Shown piece after piece: positions 24,014 to 33,421 of a DNA stretch of 36,819 bases. The stretch comes from Nonomuraea deserti. Its GTDB lineage: Bacteria; Actinomycetota; Actinomycetes; Streptosporangiales; Streptosporangiaceae. The DNA lies in NCBI RefSeq assembly GCF_004348685.1, contig NZ_SMKO01000089.1, positions 1 through 36,819 on the forward strand. Direction: 5' to 3'. Every line of letters begins with the position of its first letter. Position 1 is the stretch's first letter. The notes beneath the pieces were generated by a model. That model searched no databases. It was not told the origin of the DNA and saw only the letters and a list, made by a program, of their open reading frames with translations. The position numbers and the translations under genes are program-made.

Positions 24014-24763
24014 ATGATCGAGCTTGATCGGGCCGGGCGCTCGTTCAAGGTGCAGAGAAGCCTCGTCCACGCCGTGCGCGACCTGTCGTTCACCGTGTCG
24101 CCGGGAGAGTTCGTCGGCTATCTCGGGCCCAACGGCGCCGGCAAGTCCACCACGATCAAGATGTTGTGCGGCATCCTCACGCCTACCTCGGGCACCGTGC
24201 GGGTGGCGGGCCTGGATCCGTCGCGCAAGCGCACGACTCTGGCCCGGCGGATCGGTGTGGTGTTCGGGCAGCGTACGACGCTGTGGTGGGATCTGCCGCT
24301 GGCCGACAGCTTCGAGCTGATCCGGCACCTTTACAAAGTAGATCGCGCTGCGTTCCGTTCGAGGCTCGCCGAGCTGGCCGACACGCTCGACCTCGGCGCG
24401 TTCATCCGCACGCCGGTGCGCCAGCTCAGCCTCGGGCAGCGCATGCGCGGCGACCTCGCGGCGGCGCTGCTGCACGCGCCCGACGTGCTCGTGCTCGACG
24501 AGCCGACGATCGGGCTCGACGTGGTCAGCAAGGCCGGCATCCGCGACTTCCTCAAGCGGCTCAACGCCGAGCGCGGCACGACCGTGCTGCTGACCACGCA
24601 CGACCTCGGTGACATCGAGCGCCTGTGCCGCCGGGTCATGCTGATCGACCATGGGAGCCTGGCGTTCGACGGTACGCTCGGCGACCTGATGGCCACGGCC
24701 CCCGACCAGTCCAGCATCGAGGACGTCGTCGCCCGCCTCTACACCGGCAGCGGCGCCACCTAG
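24014..24763 (+). CDS. ABC exporter ATP-binding protein
   Basis: 249 aa. Walker A GPNGAGKST (38-46), Q-loop FGQ, signature LSLGQ (138-142), Walker B VLVLDEPT (Glu about 163) and H-loop TTHD are all intact. The insert TTLWWDLPLADSFELIRHLYKV after the Q-loop is typical of ATPases paired with DUF990 permeases. GGGGAG lies upstream of ATG 24014, which is 2 nt after the permease stop. The long frame beginning at 23528 overlaps the permease gene in another frame and is rejected. The stop (TAG) overlaps the stop of the convergent gene by 4 bp. Confidence 0.92.
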   Translation: MIELDRAGRSFKVQRSLVHAVRDLSFTVSPGEFVGYLGPNGAGKSTTIKMLCGILTPTSGTVRVAGLDPSRKRTTLARRIGVVFGQRTTLWWDLPLADSFELIRHLYKVDRAAFRSRLAELADTLDLGAFIRTPVRQLSLGQRMRGDLAAALLHAPDVLVLDEPTIGLDVVSKAGIRDFLKRLNAERGTTVLLTTHDLGDIERLCRRVMLIDHGSLAFDGTLGDLMATAPDQSSIEDVVARLYTGSGAT

Positions 24764-25233
24764 TAGTAGCTGCTCTCCGGCGTGGTCTCGTACTCCTCGT
24801 CCAGGTCGTCGTCCCGCCGCGACCAGCGCGACGGCATCAGCACGGGGATGAACAGGGCCACGCCGAGGAGCGCGAACACCCCAGTCGTCAGCAGCGTCCT
24901 GGCGCCGGCGCCGGCCTCCCTGACGAGCTGGTGCATCGACGGCTCGGCCGGGATGAACGACAGCGCCCTGTTCACGTCGAGCGCGTAGACGACCGTCCAG
25001 GCCAGCAGCACCATCGACGGCAGGAACGTCGCCAGCGGGGAGACCCGGCCCGCCACCACGAGGCCGACCACCAGCCCGACCGCGGCCATCGAGCCCAGCG
25101 CTATCCACAACGTCTGGCTGTCGGGTGCGGTCGCCACGGAACTCCCGGCCGCCTGCTGGACGGCCCATCCCCCGCCGGCCAGCACAGCCGCCGTCACCAC
25201 CAGCCCGATGAGCAATCCAGCTAAGTGCCGCAA
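24760..25233 (-). CDS. small four-helix membrane protein
   Basis: 157 aa. Four hydrophobic segments (roughly 4-23, 43-61, 67-85 and 113-132) are joined by short loops, followed by a charged cytoplasmic tail RWSRRDDDLDEEYETTPESSYY. I recognise no domain. The gene is convergent with the exporter ATPase, with stops overlapping by 4 bp and no terminator between them, so transcripts would collide. The ATG at 25233 starts directly at the first helix. Confidence 0.65.
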   Translation of the reverse strand: MRHLAGLLIGLVVTAAVLAGGGWAVQQAAGSSVATAPDSQTLWIALGSMAAVGLVVGLVVAGRVSPLATFLPSMVLLAWTVVYALDVNRALSFIPAEPSMHQLVREAGAGARTLLTTGVFALLGVALFIPVLMPSRWSRRDDDLDEEYETTPESSYY

Positions 25234-25363
25234 CGTTTCTCACCTCAATGTCGACGTGGTGGGCACGACCCTAGCGACAAAAGCCATATTCAGCCCAGGC
25301 ATTGCACAGCTTCGACCTCAGGGCCTCATATGCCCCTGCCCCGTGAGAACATGGGGCACACTC

Positions 25364-25900
25364 ATGCGCGCGCGACTTCCCCTCAGGCTCGCGCGGACGG
25401 CCGCCTTCGCCGCCGTCTGCGTGACCCTCGCCGCCCTGGCCCACGTGCTGGGCGGCGGCGTGGCACCCGCGCCGTCGACCGCCGCGCTCGGGCTCGCCGG
25501 CGTGTCCGCGCTGGGGCTGGCGCTGTGCGGCAGGGAGCGCTCGGCCCCGACGATCAACCTCGTGCTCGTCGGCGCGCAACTCGGGCTGCACGAGCTGTTC
25601 GCGGGCGAGGGCGCGTCCTACGTCTCGGTGCACGGCCACGCCCAGGGCGGCCTGGCCGTCGGCACCGGCATGCTGCTCACGCACCTGACGGCGACACTGA
25701 TCACGGGCCTGTGGCTCTCGCGTGGCGAGGCCGCCATCTGGTCGCTGCTGCGCCGCATCGGCCGCAGGCTCGTGCTGCTCGCACCGGCCGCCGTGCCCTG
25801 CGCGCGGCCCGCCGCACCGATCGTCCGCACCAGGGTGGTGCCGCTCCAGCCGGGCTTCCGGCACTGCGTGGCCAGGCGTGGTCCTCCACTTCCCGCCTGA
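25364..25900 (+). CDS. His-containing small membrane protein upstream of ycnI
   Basis: 178 aa. Four hydrophobic segments (about 10-30, 38-56, 62-80 and 96-118). His residues sit at or near helix ends (about 27, 76, 90, 92 and 107, including VHGH in the extracytoplasmic loop), a pattern that could hold a metal. I know similar proteins next to YcnI in actinobacteria but no proven function. The frame begins further upstream, but ATG 25364, after GGGG, gives a clean N-terminus. It ends 43 bp before ycnI and is probably in one operon with it. A copper role is inferred from the neighbour alone. Confidence 0.65.
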   Translation: MRARLPLRLARTAAFAAVCVTLAALAHVLGGGVAPAPSTAALGLAGVSALGLALCGRERSAPTINLVLVGAQLGLHELFAGEGASYVSVHGHAQGGLAVGTGMLLTHLTATLITGLWLSRGEAAIWSLLRRIGRRLVLLAPAAVPCARPAAPIVRTRVVPLQPGFRHCVARRGPPLPA

Positions 25901-25943
25901 CCTTCTGATGCCCCATCACCTTTCGCCCAAGTGGAGATTCCGC

Positions 25944-26681
25944 ATGTCCTTCGCACGCCGTGCGGCGACCGTGCTCGCCGCCGCCACCGCTCTCACCGCC
26001 GGCCTCGCCCTGCCCGCGCTGGCCCACGTCACCGTCCAGCCCGGCACCGCCGAGCAGGGCTCGTTCACCAAGGTCGCCTTCCGGGTGCCGAACGAGCGCG
26101 ACGACGCCTCGACCACCAAGATCGAGGTCTCCTTCCCCACCGACCACCCGCTGGCCTTCGTGTCGGTCAAGCCCGTGCCCGGGTGGGACGTCAAGGTCAC
26201 CGAGGGCAAGCTGCCCGCGCCGGTCAAGACCGAGTACGGCGACCTGGAGGAGGCCGTCACCAAGGTCGTCTGGTCGGGCGGCGAGATCGAGCCGGGCCAG
26301 TTCCAGGAGTTCGAGGTGTCCATGGGCCAGCTGCCCACCGACACCGGCTCCCTGATGTTCCCGACGAAGCAGACCTACTCGGGGGGCGAGGTCGTCGACT
26401 GGTCCGAGGCCCCCAAGGCCGACGGCACCGAGGCCGAACATCCCGCCCCGCTGCTCAAGCTCGTGCCCGCCTCCGGCGACGAGGCCTCCGCCGCTCCGTC
26501 CGCCGCTGCGTCCGCCACCGGGTCAACGGCCGGGGCCGCCGCCACGCCGTCGGTCGCCCCCGTGGCGGCCGCGTCGTCGTCCGACGGGACGGCCCGCCTG
26601 CTGGGCGGCGCGGGTCTGGTGGTCGGCGTGGCCGGCGTGGTGATCGGGTTCCTCGGCCTCCGCCGCCGCCCCACCTCCTAG
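25944..26681 (+). CDS. ycnI: YcnI-family (DUF1775) copper-linked membrane protein
   Basis: 245 aa. A signal peptide ends at ALA, leaving His28 as the mature N-terminus (HVTVQPG). In YcnI this N-terminal His, with a Trp, binds Cu(II) as a brace. The DUF1775 beta-sandwich follows (about 28-170, VPNERDDASTTKIEVSFP, WSGGEI, YSGGEVVDW), then an Ala/Ser-rich linker and one C-terminal transmembrane helix. GTGGAG lies before ATG 25944. Copper genes often next to ycnI (copC, copD) are absent here. The only neighbour in the unit is the His-containing membrane protein. The GC hairpin at 26689 ends the unit. Confidence 0.88.
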   Translation: MSFARRAATVLAAATALTAGLALPALAHVTVQPGTAEQGSFTKVAFRVPNERDDASTTKIEVSFPTDHPLAFVSVKPVPGWDVKVTEGKLPAPVKTEYGDLEEAVTKVVWSGGEIEPGQFQEFEVSMGQLPTDTGSLMFPTKQTYSGGEVVDWSEAPKADGTEAEHPAPLLKLVPASGDEASAAPSAAASATGSTAGAAATPSVAPVAAASSSDGTARLLGGAGLVVGVAGVVIGFLGLRRRPTS

Positions 26682-26688
26682 CGCCCCT

Positions 26689-26717
26689 GGGCCGCGGGTG
26701 CCCTCCGCCCGCGGCCC
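26689..26717 (+). terminator. hairpin after ycnI
   Basis: Perfect 10-bp stem GGGCCGCGGG / CCCGCGGCCC with a 9-nt loop, starting 8 nt after the ycnI stop. It lies between ycnI and the convergent permease stop at 26792 and probably serves both. Confidence 0.7.
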
Positions 26718-26791
26718 GTCGGGCCGCCCGGCGCAGGCACGTCGAAGGGCGCCCCGGCTCGGGCCGCGGGAGCGGCCGGCCGGGCGCGGTG

Positions 26792-27737
26792 TCAGGAGGT
26801 GATGTCCTTGCCGGAGAACCTGGCCCAGGCGATCGAGCCGAACAGCACGATGTACGCCCCGAACGCCAGCAGCCCCTCCCCCAGCGCCGCCGTGTCGACG
26901 GGGTCGCGCAGCACCGCGTCGAAGTTCGTGAACCGCGTCGGCAGCAGGTACGGCGTGATCTCGCCGAGCTCCGGGATCGCGCGCAGCACCTGGCAGACGA
27001 TGATCAGCACGATGGTGGCGGCGATGGCGCCGATGGACACCTCGGTGAAGGTCGACAGGGCCAGCGCGACGGCGGCCAGGGCGGCCATGCCCGCGCCCAC
27101 GTACCCGACGGCGATGACGATGCGCAGCAGCCCTTCGCCCATCGAGATCGTGGTGCCCGACAGCAGCGTCACGTCCCCGGCGGGGAAGAGGGCGAGCCCG
27201 GTCGCCAGCGCCGACAGCGCCACCACTGCGGTGACGGCGTACGCGAAGACGACCGCGTTGAGATATTTGACGGCCAGCAGCCGGGTGCGCCCGGCCGGCG
27301 CGGCCAGCAGGTAGCGCAGCGTCCCCGCCCCCGCCTCGCCCGCGATCGAGTCGCCCGCCACCACGCTGACGACGACCGGCATCAGCAGCAGCACGAGGAA
27401 CGAGAACGAGACGAACGTCAGCATGAGGCTGTTGCCCGCGACGTCCTCGATGATCCCGCCCATGCCGTCCTCGCCGGCCACGACCCGCAGCGCGACGCCG
27501 ATGACGACCGGCACGACGCCCAGCGCGGCCAGCATCAGCAGGTTGCGCGGCCGGCGGAAGGTCAGCCCCAGCTCGGAGCGGAGCAGCCGCCAGAACGACC
27601 ACGGCGACCGGGCGGCCGGCGTGCCGCGCTCGGCGGGATGCCGCGGCCGGCGTTCGGCGCTCCGCAGGGTCTCCTTCACCGGCACCAGCCCGGGCGTGCG
27701 CCTGGCCCGCGTCCCGGCCGTCGCCCCAGCCGTCGCA

Positions 27738-27751
<14 letters not shown>
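26792..27751 (-). CDS. ABC-2 type permease of the LolA-ABC operon
   Basis: 319 aa. A charged N-terminal arm of about 60 residues is followed by six transmembrane helices, as in ABC-2 permeases. GDSIAGEAGAGTLRYLLAAPAGRTRLLAVKY is the typical cytoplasmic coupling segment. Its start overlaps the ATPase gene end by 14 bp, making a three-gene operon with the LolA-like protein. The exporter should be a dimer of this permease with two ATPases. The substrate is unknown; the LolA-like partner suggests a lipid or lipoprotein cargo. Confidence 0.88.
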
Positions 27752-28720
<969 letters not shown>

Positions 28721-28724
<4 letters not shown>

Positions 28725-29875
28725 TTGACGCCCGCCGCCTTGGTGATCTCCTCCGGGGTGACCGGGCCGACCAGGAGGCGGCCGTCGTCGGTCAGCAGGG
28801 CGGTGACGAGCTTGGTCCTGATCAGCTTGCCGGAGCCCCACGGGCCGCTCACCGGGGTGGCGGACTTGAGCACGCTGTCGAGCAGCGCGTTCGGGTCGGC
28901 GCCGCCGCCGAACCGCTCGCCGTCCTCGGGCGTCTCCGCGGCCTTGGTCGCCAGCTCCTTCTGGTCGAACGGCAGGACCGCCACGCTCGCCCAGCCGTCG
29001 CCGACGACCTTCACGCGCTCCTTGACGTCCTCGGCCTTCTCGGCACGCTCCTCCGCGTGCTCGCCGGGCTGGTCGCCGAGCGTCTTCTCCTCCACCTTGG
29101 CGCCCGCGGGCGGGGTGAAGGCGAAGTTCTCGGGCGCCGGCGGCGTGAACGTCACCTGCGTGAAGCCGACCTGGAACGCCGGCTCAGCCGAACCCTTGGC
29201 GTAGACCTGGACCTGGAGCGGGACGTACGTCTCGCCGTCGAGCGCGATGCGTACCTCCTGGACCAGCGAGCCCTCCGCCTTGGGCGCCAGCACGAGCTGG
29301 TAGGCCGGGCGGCCCGCCACCTCCGCCGTGTTGATCACCCGGACGTCGGTGTACTTCTCGGCGTCGGCCAGCAACCGCTCCGCCACCTGCTGCGGCGTCA
29401 GATCGGTCGGCTGGGGCATCGGCGTCTTGTGCTCCTGGCCGGCGCCCTCCTTGACCGTCAGCCTGGTCGCGGTGTTGGTGGAGCTGTCCCAGTACCAGCC
29501 CTGGCCGCCGTTGACGATGAGGTTGGTCTCGTTCAGCTGGGTCGGGATGGCCACCCGCATCTTGTCGTGGGCGCCGTACCAGACCTTCACCTCGTGGGAG
29601 CCGGACAGCAGGCTGAGCGGCGACGTGCCGGCGTCCTGCGGCAGCGCGGGCAGGCCGAGCGACGCCGTCTGCTGGACGGTGCCGGACATCGGCGGGACGC
29701 CGCCCGCCTTGCTGTTGGCCGCCGCCGCGTCGGCCAGCAACTGCTGGGCCGAGCGCTCCGGCAGCACGGGATCGCCGCTCACGGCGGCGATCACGGGGCC
29801 CGCGCCGATCGCGGCTCCGATGACGGCCGCCGCCGCGACCGGGACCCCCCACCTCACGTACGTTCCTCTGCGCAT
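28721..29875 (-). CDS. LolA-like lipoprotein-carrier/outer-membrane-sorting family protein
   Basis: 384 aa with an N-terminal transmembrane or signal segment (about 8-30) and an extracytoplasmic body. The order VWYGAHDKMRVAIPTQLNETN, NGGQGWYWDSSTNTATRLTV and RPAYQLVLAPKAEGSLVQEVRIALDGETYVPLQVQVY fits the LolA/LolB-like half-barrel used by actinobacterial lipid-binding proteins (compare LprG-type or MucB/RseB N-termini). The C-terminal region has a coiled Glu-rich segment (EHAEERAEKAEDVKERVK). AAAGGAG lies 5 nt before ATG 29875. It is the first gene of the ABC operon and is divergent from the two-component genes, suggesting that these sense what it carries. Confidence 0.72.
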
Positions 29876-29933
29876 CTCACTCCTTTACCGTATGTCGATG
29901 CTCAGAGCCTGCGTCATGCATCCTTAGGCGGAC

Positions 29934-29979
29934 CTGAGACTTTCTGAGACGGCTCTCAGCCTTCTCAGCTCCGTCTCAG
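29934..29979. promoter_or_regulatory. five phased CTGAG/CTCAG half-sites
   Basis: CTGAG at 29934 and 29944, then CTCAG at 29955, 29964 and 29975. Spacings are 10, 11, 9 and 11 bp, so all face the same side of the helix. The set sits in the 127-bp gap between two divergent starts and probably binds the adjacent OmpR-type regulator. It resembles the tandem direct-repeat boxes of OmpR/PhoB-family regulators. Confidence 0.65.
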
Positions 29980-30002
29980 CCCGAGGACAGGAGAATCACC
30001 AC

Positions 30003-30677
30003 ATGAGAGTGCTTGTCGTCGAGGACGAACGGCGGATGGCCGCCGCGCTCCAGCGGGGGCTCCAGGCCGAGGGGTTCGCCGTGGACCTCGCCCACGACGG
30101 CGAGGAGGGACTGCACGCCGCCCGGCACGGCGAGTACGACGTCGTGGTGCTCGACATCATGCTGCCGAGGTTGTCGGGCTACAACGTGTGCAAGCGGCTG
30201 CGCGCCGAGGAGAACTGGGTGCCCATACTCATGTTGTCGGCCAAGGACGGCGAGTACGACATGGCCGACGGGCTCGACCTGGGCGCCGACGACTATCTGA
30301 CCAAGCCGTTCTCGTACGTGGTGCTGGTGGCCAGGTTGCGGGCGCTGCTGCGGCGCGACTCGGGGCGGCGGCCGTCGGTGCTCGCGGCGGGCGACCTGTC
30401 GCTGGACCCGGCGCGGCGCAGGGTGGAGCGGGGCGAGCGGCCGATCGAGCTGACGCCCAGGGAGTTCGCGCTGCTGGAGTTCCTGATGCGCAGGCGGGAC
30501 GAGGTGGTGTCGAAGTCGGAGATCCTCGAGCACGTGTGGGACACCTTCGACACCGACCCCAACGTGGTCGAGGTGTACGTCGGCTACCTGCGGCGCAAAA
30601 TCGACGCCCCCTTCGGCAGGAACGCGCTGCAGACCGTGCGCGGCGCCGGCTACCGGCTGGCGGGCGACGGTGGCTGA
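30003..30677 (+). CDS. response regulator, OmpR/PhoB family
   Basis: 224 aa. The receiver domain holds E7/D8, phospho-acceptor D51 (VVVLDIMLPRLSG) and the conserved Lys in LTKPFSY, followed by the OmpR winged-helix domain (about 125-222) with ELTPREFALLEFLMRRRDEVVSKSEI and YVGYLRRKIDAPFGRNALQTVRGAGYRL. Upstream, GGAG lies 12 nt before ATG 30003. It overlaps its kinase by 8 bp. The CTGAG/CTCAG array just upstream is its likely binding site, which would allow control of itself and the divergent LolA-ABC operon. Confidence 0.94.
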   Translation: MRVLVVEDERRMAAALQRGLQAEGFAVDLAHDGEEGLHAARHGEYDVVVLDIMLPRLSGYNVCKRLRAEENWVPILMLSAKDGEYDMADGLDLGADDYLTKPFSYVVLVARLRALLRRDSGRRPSVLAAGDLSLDPARRRVERGERPIELTPREFALLEFLMRRRDEVVSKSEILEHVWDTFDTDPNVVEVYVGYLRRKIDAPFGRNALQTVRGAGYRLAGDGG

Positions 30678-32016
30678 CTCGCCGTTGCTCTGGTGGCGGC
30701 GGCAGGGGCTGCGGTTCCGGCTCACGGTCGCGGCCGCCGCGGTGCTGGCGCTGGCGCTCGCGGTGTCGGCGTCGGTGCTGCTCAGCGTGCTCGACCGGGC
30801 CCTGATCGACACCGTGGACGAGTCGACGAGGGCGCAGGCGCAGGCCGTGCGCGTGGCGGCCGACGCCGGGACGCTGACCAGCCCGATCACGACCCACGAC
30901 GGCACGATCGTGCAGGTCATCGACGACCGCGGGCGGATCACGCACGTCACGTACGGAGCCGACCGGCTGGTGCCGCTGCTCGACGCGGAGGCCAGGGAGA
31001 AGGTGCTGGCGGACGGGCAGGCCACGCTGCTGGACGGGCGGCCGTACGCGATCCCGGGGTTCTTGCGGGTGATCGTGCTGCGCGCGGACCGCGGCCAGAC
31101 CGTGGTGGCGGCCAGGCCCATCAGCGAGATCCAGACGAGCCTCGGCACGGCGGGGAGGGTGCTGTTCGTCGGCACGCCCGCGCTGGTGGTGCTGCTCGCG
31201 GTGGCGAGCTGGCTGATGATCGGCCGGACGCTGCAGCCGATCGCCGCCCTGCGCAGGGGCGCCTCGGAGGTCACGCACACGGCCAGGTCGCGGCGGCTGC
31301 CGGTGCCGCAGTCGCGGGACGAGGTGCACTCGCTGGCCACCACGCTCAACGACATGCTGGCCAGGCTGGAGGAGGCGGAGCAGCGCCAGCGGGCGCTGGT
31401 CGCCGACGCCGCCCACGAGCTGCGCAGCCCGCTGGCCAGCATCCGGCTGCAGTTGGAGGTGGCGCTCGGGCATCCGGACGGCCAGGACTGGCAGGAGACC
31501 GCCGAGGGCGTGCTCGAGGACACGATGCGGCTGTCCAGGCTGGCCGAGGACCTGCTGGCGCTGGCCCGGCTGGACGAGCGCGGTGGCGTGCCCGCCAGGC
31601 GCGAGCCCGTCGACCTCGACGACGTGGTACGCCAGGTCGTCGACCGGTACGGCGAGGCGCGGCTGACGGTGTGCGACCCGGTCGTGGTGCGCGGCGACGC
31701 CCTCGACCTGAGCCGGGTGCTGACGAATCTGATGGACAACGCGGTACGCCACACCTCCTCCAAGATCGAGGTGGCGCTGACCGCCGACGGCGTGCTGACG
31801 GTGACCGACGACGGCCCCGGCATCTCCGAGCAGGACCGCGATCGGGTGTTCAACCGCTTCACCAGGCTCGATTCCGGGCGCAGCCGCGACGAGGGCGGCG
31901 CCGGCCTCGGGCTGGCGATCGTCCGCGAGACCGTGCGGGCGCATGGCGGCACGGTCTCGCTGGAGGACGCCGGCCCGGGGTTGCGGGCCGTGGTGCGGCT
32001 GCCGGTGTCCCGCTAG
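30670..32016 (+). CDS. sensor histidine kinase with HAMP and extracytoplasmic loop
   Basis: 448 aa. TM1 is at about 18-36, an extracytoplasmic sensor of about 110 residues follows, TM2 is near 160-180 and the HAMP linker starts near IGRTLQPIAALRRG. The HisKA box LVADAAHELRSPLASIRLQ and HATPase_c motifs NLMDNAVRH (N-box), DDGPGI and GGAGLGLAI (G-box) are intact. The GTG start at 30670 overlaps the regulator stop (8 bp). The design matches envelope-stress kinases such as MprB-like proteins. The likely signal is the state of the membrane or of the LolA-like protein next door; that is inference. Confidence 0.94.
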   Translation: MADSPLLWWRRQGLRFRLTVAAAAVLALALAVSASVLLSVLDRALIDTVDESTRAQAQAVRVAADAGTLTSPITTHDGTIVQVIDDRGRITHVTYGADRLVPLLDAEAREKVLADGQATLLDGRPYAIPGFLRVIVLRADRGQTVVAARPISEIQTSLGTAGRVLFVGTPALVVLLAVASWLMIGRTLQPIAALRRGASEVTHTARSRRLPVPQSRDEVHSLATTLNDMLARLEEAEQRQRALVADAAHELRSPLASIRLQLEVALGHPDGQDWQETAEGVLEDTMRLSRLAEDLLALARLDERGGVPARREPVDLDDVVRQVVDRYGEARLTVCDPVVVRGDALDLSRVLTNLMDNAVRHTSSKIEVALTADGVLTVTDDGPGISEQDRDRVFNRFTRLDSGRSRDEGGAGLGLAIVRETVRAHGGTVSLEDAGPGLRAVVRLPVSR

Positions 32017-32349
32017 GCCTGGCCCGCCGGACCTGAGCGGCCACAGCCCTGCCGAGGGCTCGGTGCGCGTGTCAGGCGGCGCGGGCGATCCTGCCGGAGC
32101 CCTGCGCCGCGTCGTACGCGAGGACGCTCTTCGCCGGGGACTGCCTGGACGGCGTCTGTCACGTGCCGGGAAGGCACACGCCGGCGGGGGTTCCGGGGAG
32201 GTGCTTGGGGGATCAGAGGCCGGCGACGACGACGTCTGCGGCCTTCAGGGGCCCTGCGATGGCGAGGTGTGCTCGCCGGGCCCCCCGGGCTCGGATGATC
32301 CGGGCCCTGTCGGATGGACGTGGATGGAAATGGAGCGTTCCGAAAGTGG
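32017..32349. other. 333-bp gap after the kinase gene
   Basis: No gene is evident. A weak hairpin AGCCCT-GCCG-AGGGCT (32045-32060) may end the kinase transcript, and GGGCCC-rich inverted repeats lie at about 32278-32310. A minus-strand frame of 99 codons (32213-32512) overlaps the LysR gene, has no start signal and ends in GPLKAADVVVAGL; it looks like a shadow or relic. The spacer is unlike a typical promoter region, since both flanking genes end here. Confidence 0.45.
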
Positions 32350-33219
32350 TCAGGCGGCTGTCCCCTTTTCTGCGGTGGCCAGGAAGTCCTGGGCGATGAG
32401 CGGCAACCGGCGGCGGGCGTGGACGACCGCGATGACCCGGCGCACGGCGGGCTCGAGCGAGCGCACCACCAGACCGGCGCGACCGGCCTGTTCGGCCATG
32501 CCGCGGTACCACAGCAGGGACGCCTGGCCGGCGCGTACCGCGTTGAGCCAGCCGTTGCGCTCGTCGGTTTCGAGCACGACCACGGGCGTCACCGCGAACT
32601 TGCCGAACATCGCGTCGAGTTCCCTGCGCCGCAGGCTGCCTCGGGCGGGCAGCGCCAGGCGCATGCCGTTCAGCTTGCCCATCGGCACGGGGTTGGGGAG
32701 TTCGAGCCCGGGCGGGGAGATCAGCACGATCTCCTGGCGTTCGAGCGGGTGGGTGATGAGGTCGGTGGGCACGGGGAGATCGGTGAGCCCTAGATCGGCC
32801 CGCTGATCCCTGATGGCGCTGACGACGCCGTCGCGGCCGTCGCAGCGGACGATGTGCACGCGCACTCCCGGGTGGTGGGCCGCGTAGGCGGGCAACAGCC
32901 GCCCCGCGAGACCGGGTTCGAGGCTGGGTGTGGCGGCGATGCGGAGCTCGGCCTCGGTGGTCCCGGCATGGTTGGCCAGTCCCTCGATCTCGTGAACCGC
33001 GTCGAGCGCCTCCCTTGCCAGCTTGACCACCCGGCGACCCTGCGCGGTGACGACCACGCCGCGGCCGGAGCGAGCGAAGAGCGTCATGCCGAGCTCTCGC
33101 TCCAGATCGCGGATCGCGCGGGACAGCGCGGGTTGCGCGATGTAGAGCGATCTTGCCGCGTCGGTCATGGTGCGGTGCTCCGCAGTCGCGACCACATAGC
33201 GGAGCTGCTGGAGATTCAT
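32350..33219 (-). CDS. LysR-family transcriptional regulator
   Basis: 289 aa. The N-terminal winged helix-turn-helix (MNLQQLRYVVATAEHRTMT, then AARSLYIAQPALSRAIRDLE, about 1-60) is followed by a helical linker and the periplasmic-binding-protein-like effector domain (AELRIAATPSLEPGLAGRLL onward). LysR proteins respond to small molecules and often control a divergent gene. Here the divergent gene, 202 bp away, is the zinc metallopeptidase, though the spacer shows only the palindrome CCAAATTTGG near 33346, not an obvious T-N11-A pair. Its inducer and target are unknown. Confidence 0.9.
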   Translation of the reverse strand: MNLQQLRYVVATAEHRTMTDAARSLYIAQPALSRAIRDLERELGMTLFARSGRGVVVTAQGRRVVKLAREALDAVHEIEGLANHAGTTEAELRIAATPSLEPGLAGRLLPAYAAHHPGVRVHIVRCDGRDGVVSAIRDQRADLGLTDLPVPTDLITHPLERQEIVLISPPGLELPNPVPMGKLNGMRLALPARGSLRRRELDAMFGKFAVTPVVVLETDERNGWLNAVRAGQASLLWYRGMAEQAGRAGLVVRSLEPAVRRVIAVVHARRRLPLIAQDFLATAEKGTAA

Positions 33220-33421
33220 GCCAAAGAAGCTAGGACACCGCCCGCCGTCGCAACCGAAAGATAGCGGAGATCACCTCGAATGATTTCGGACCGTAACCGA
33301 GCACCGCTACATCCGTGACGGGTGAGAAATCAGTATGCTTTTGCCCCAAATTTGGCAAGGGTCCGCCAAGTCGCGGCGCAAAGCCACTGAAAGCAGACAA
33401 CCACGTGAACGGGGAGACACG

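Noticed and set aside
32213..32512. 99-codon minus-strand gene upstream of the LysR end
   Set aside because: Overlaps the LysR coding region in another frame, lacks a ribosome binding site and matches no family I know.
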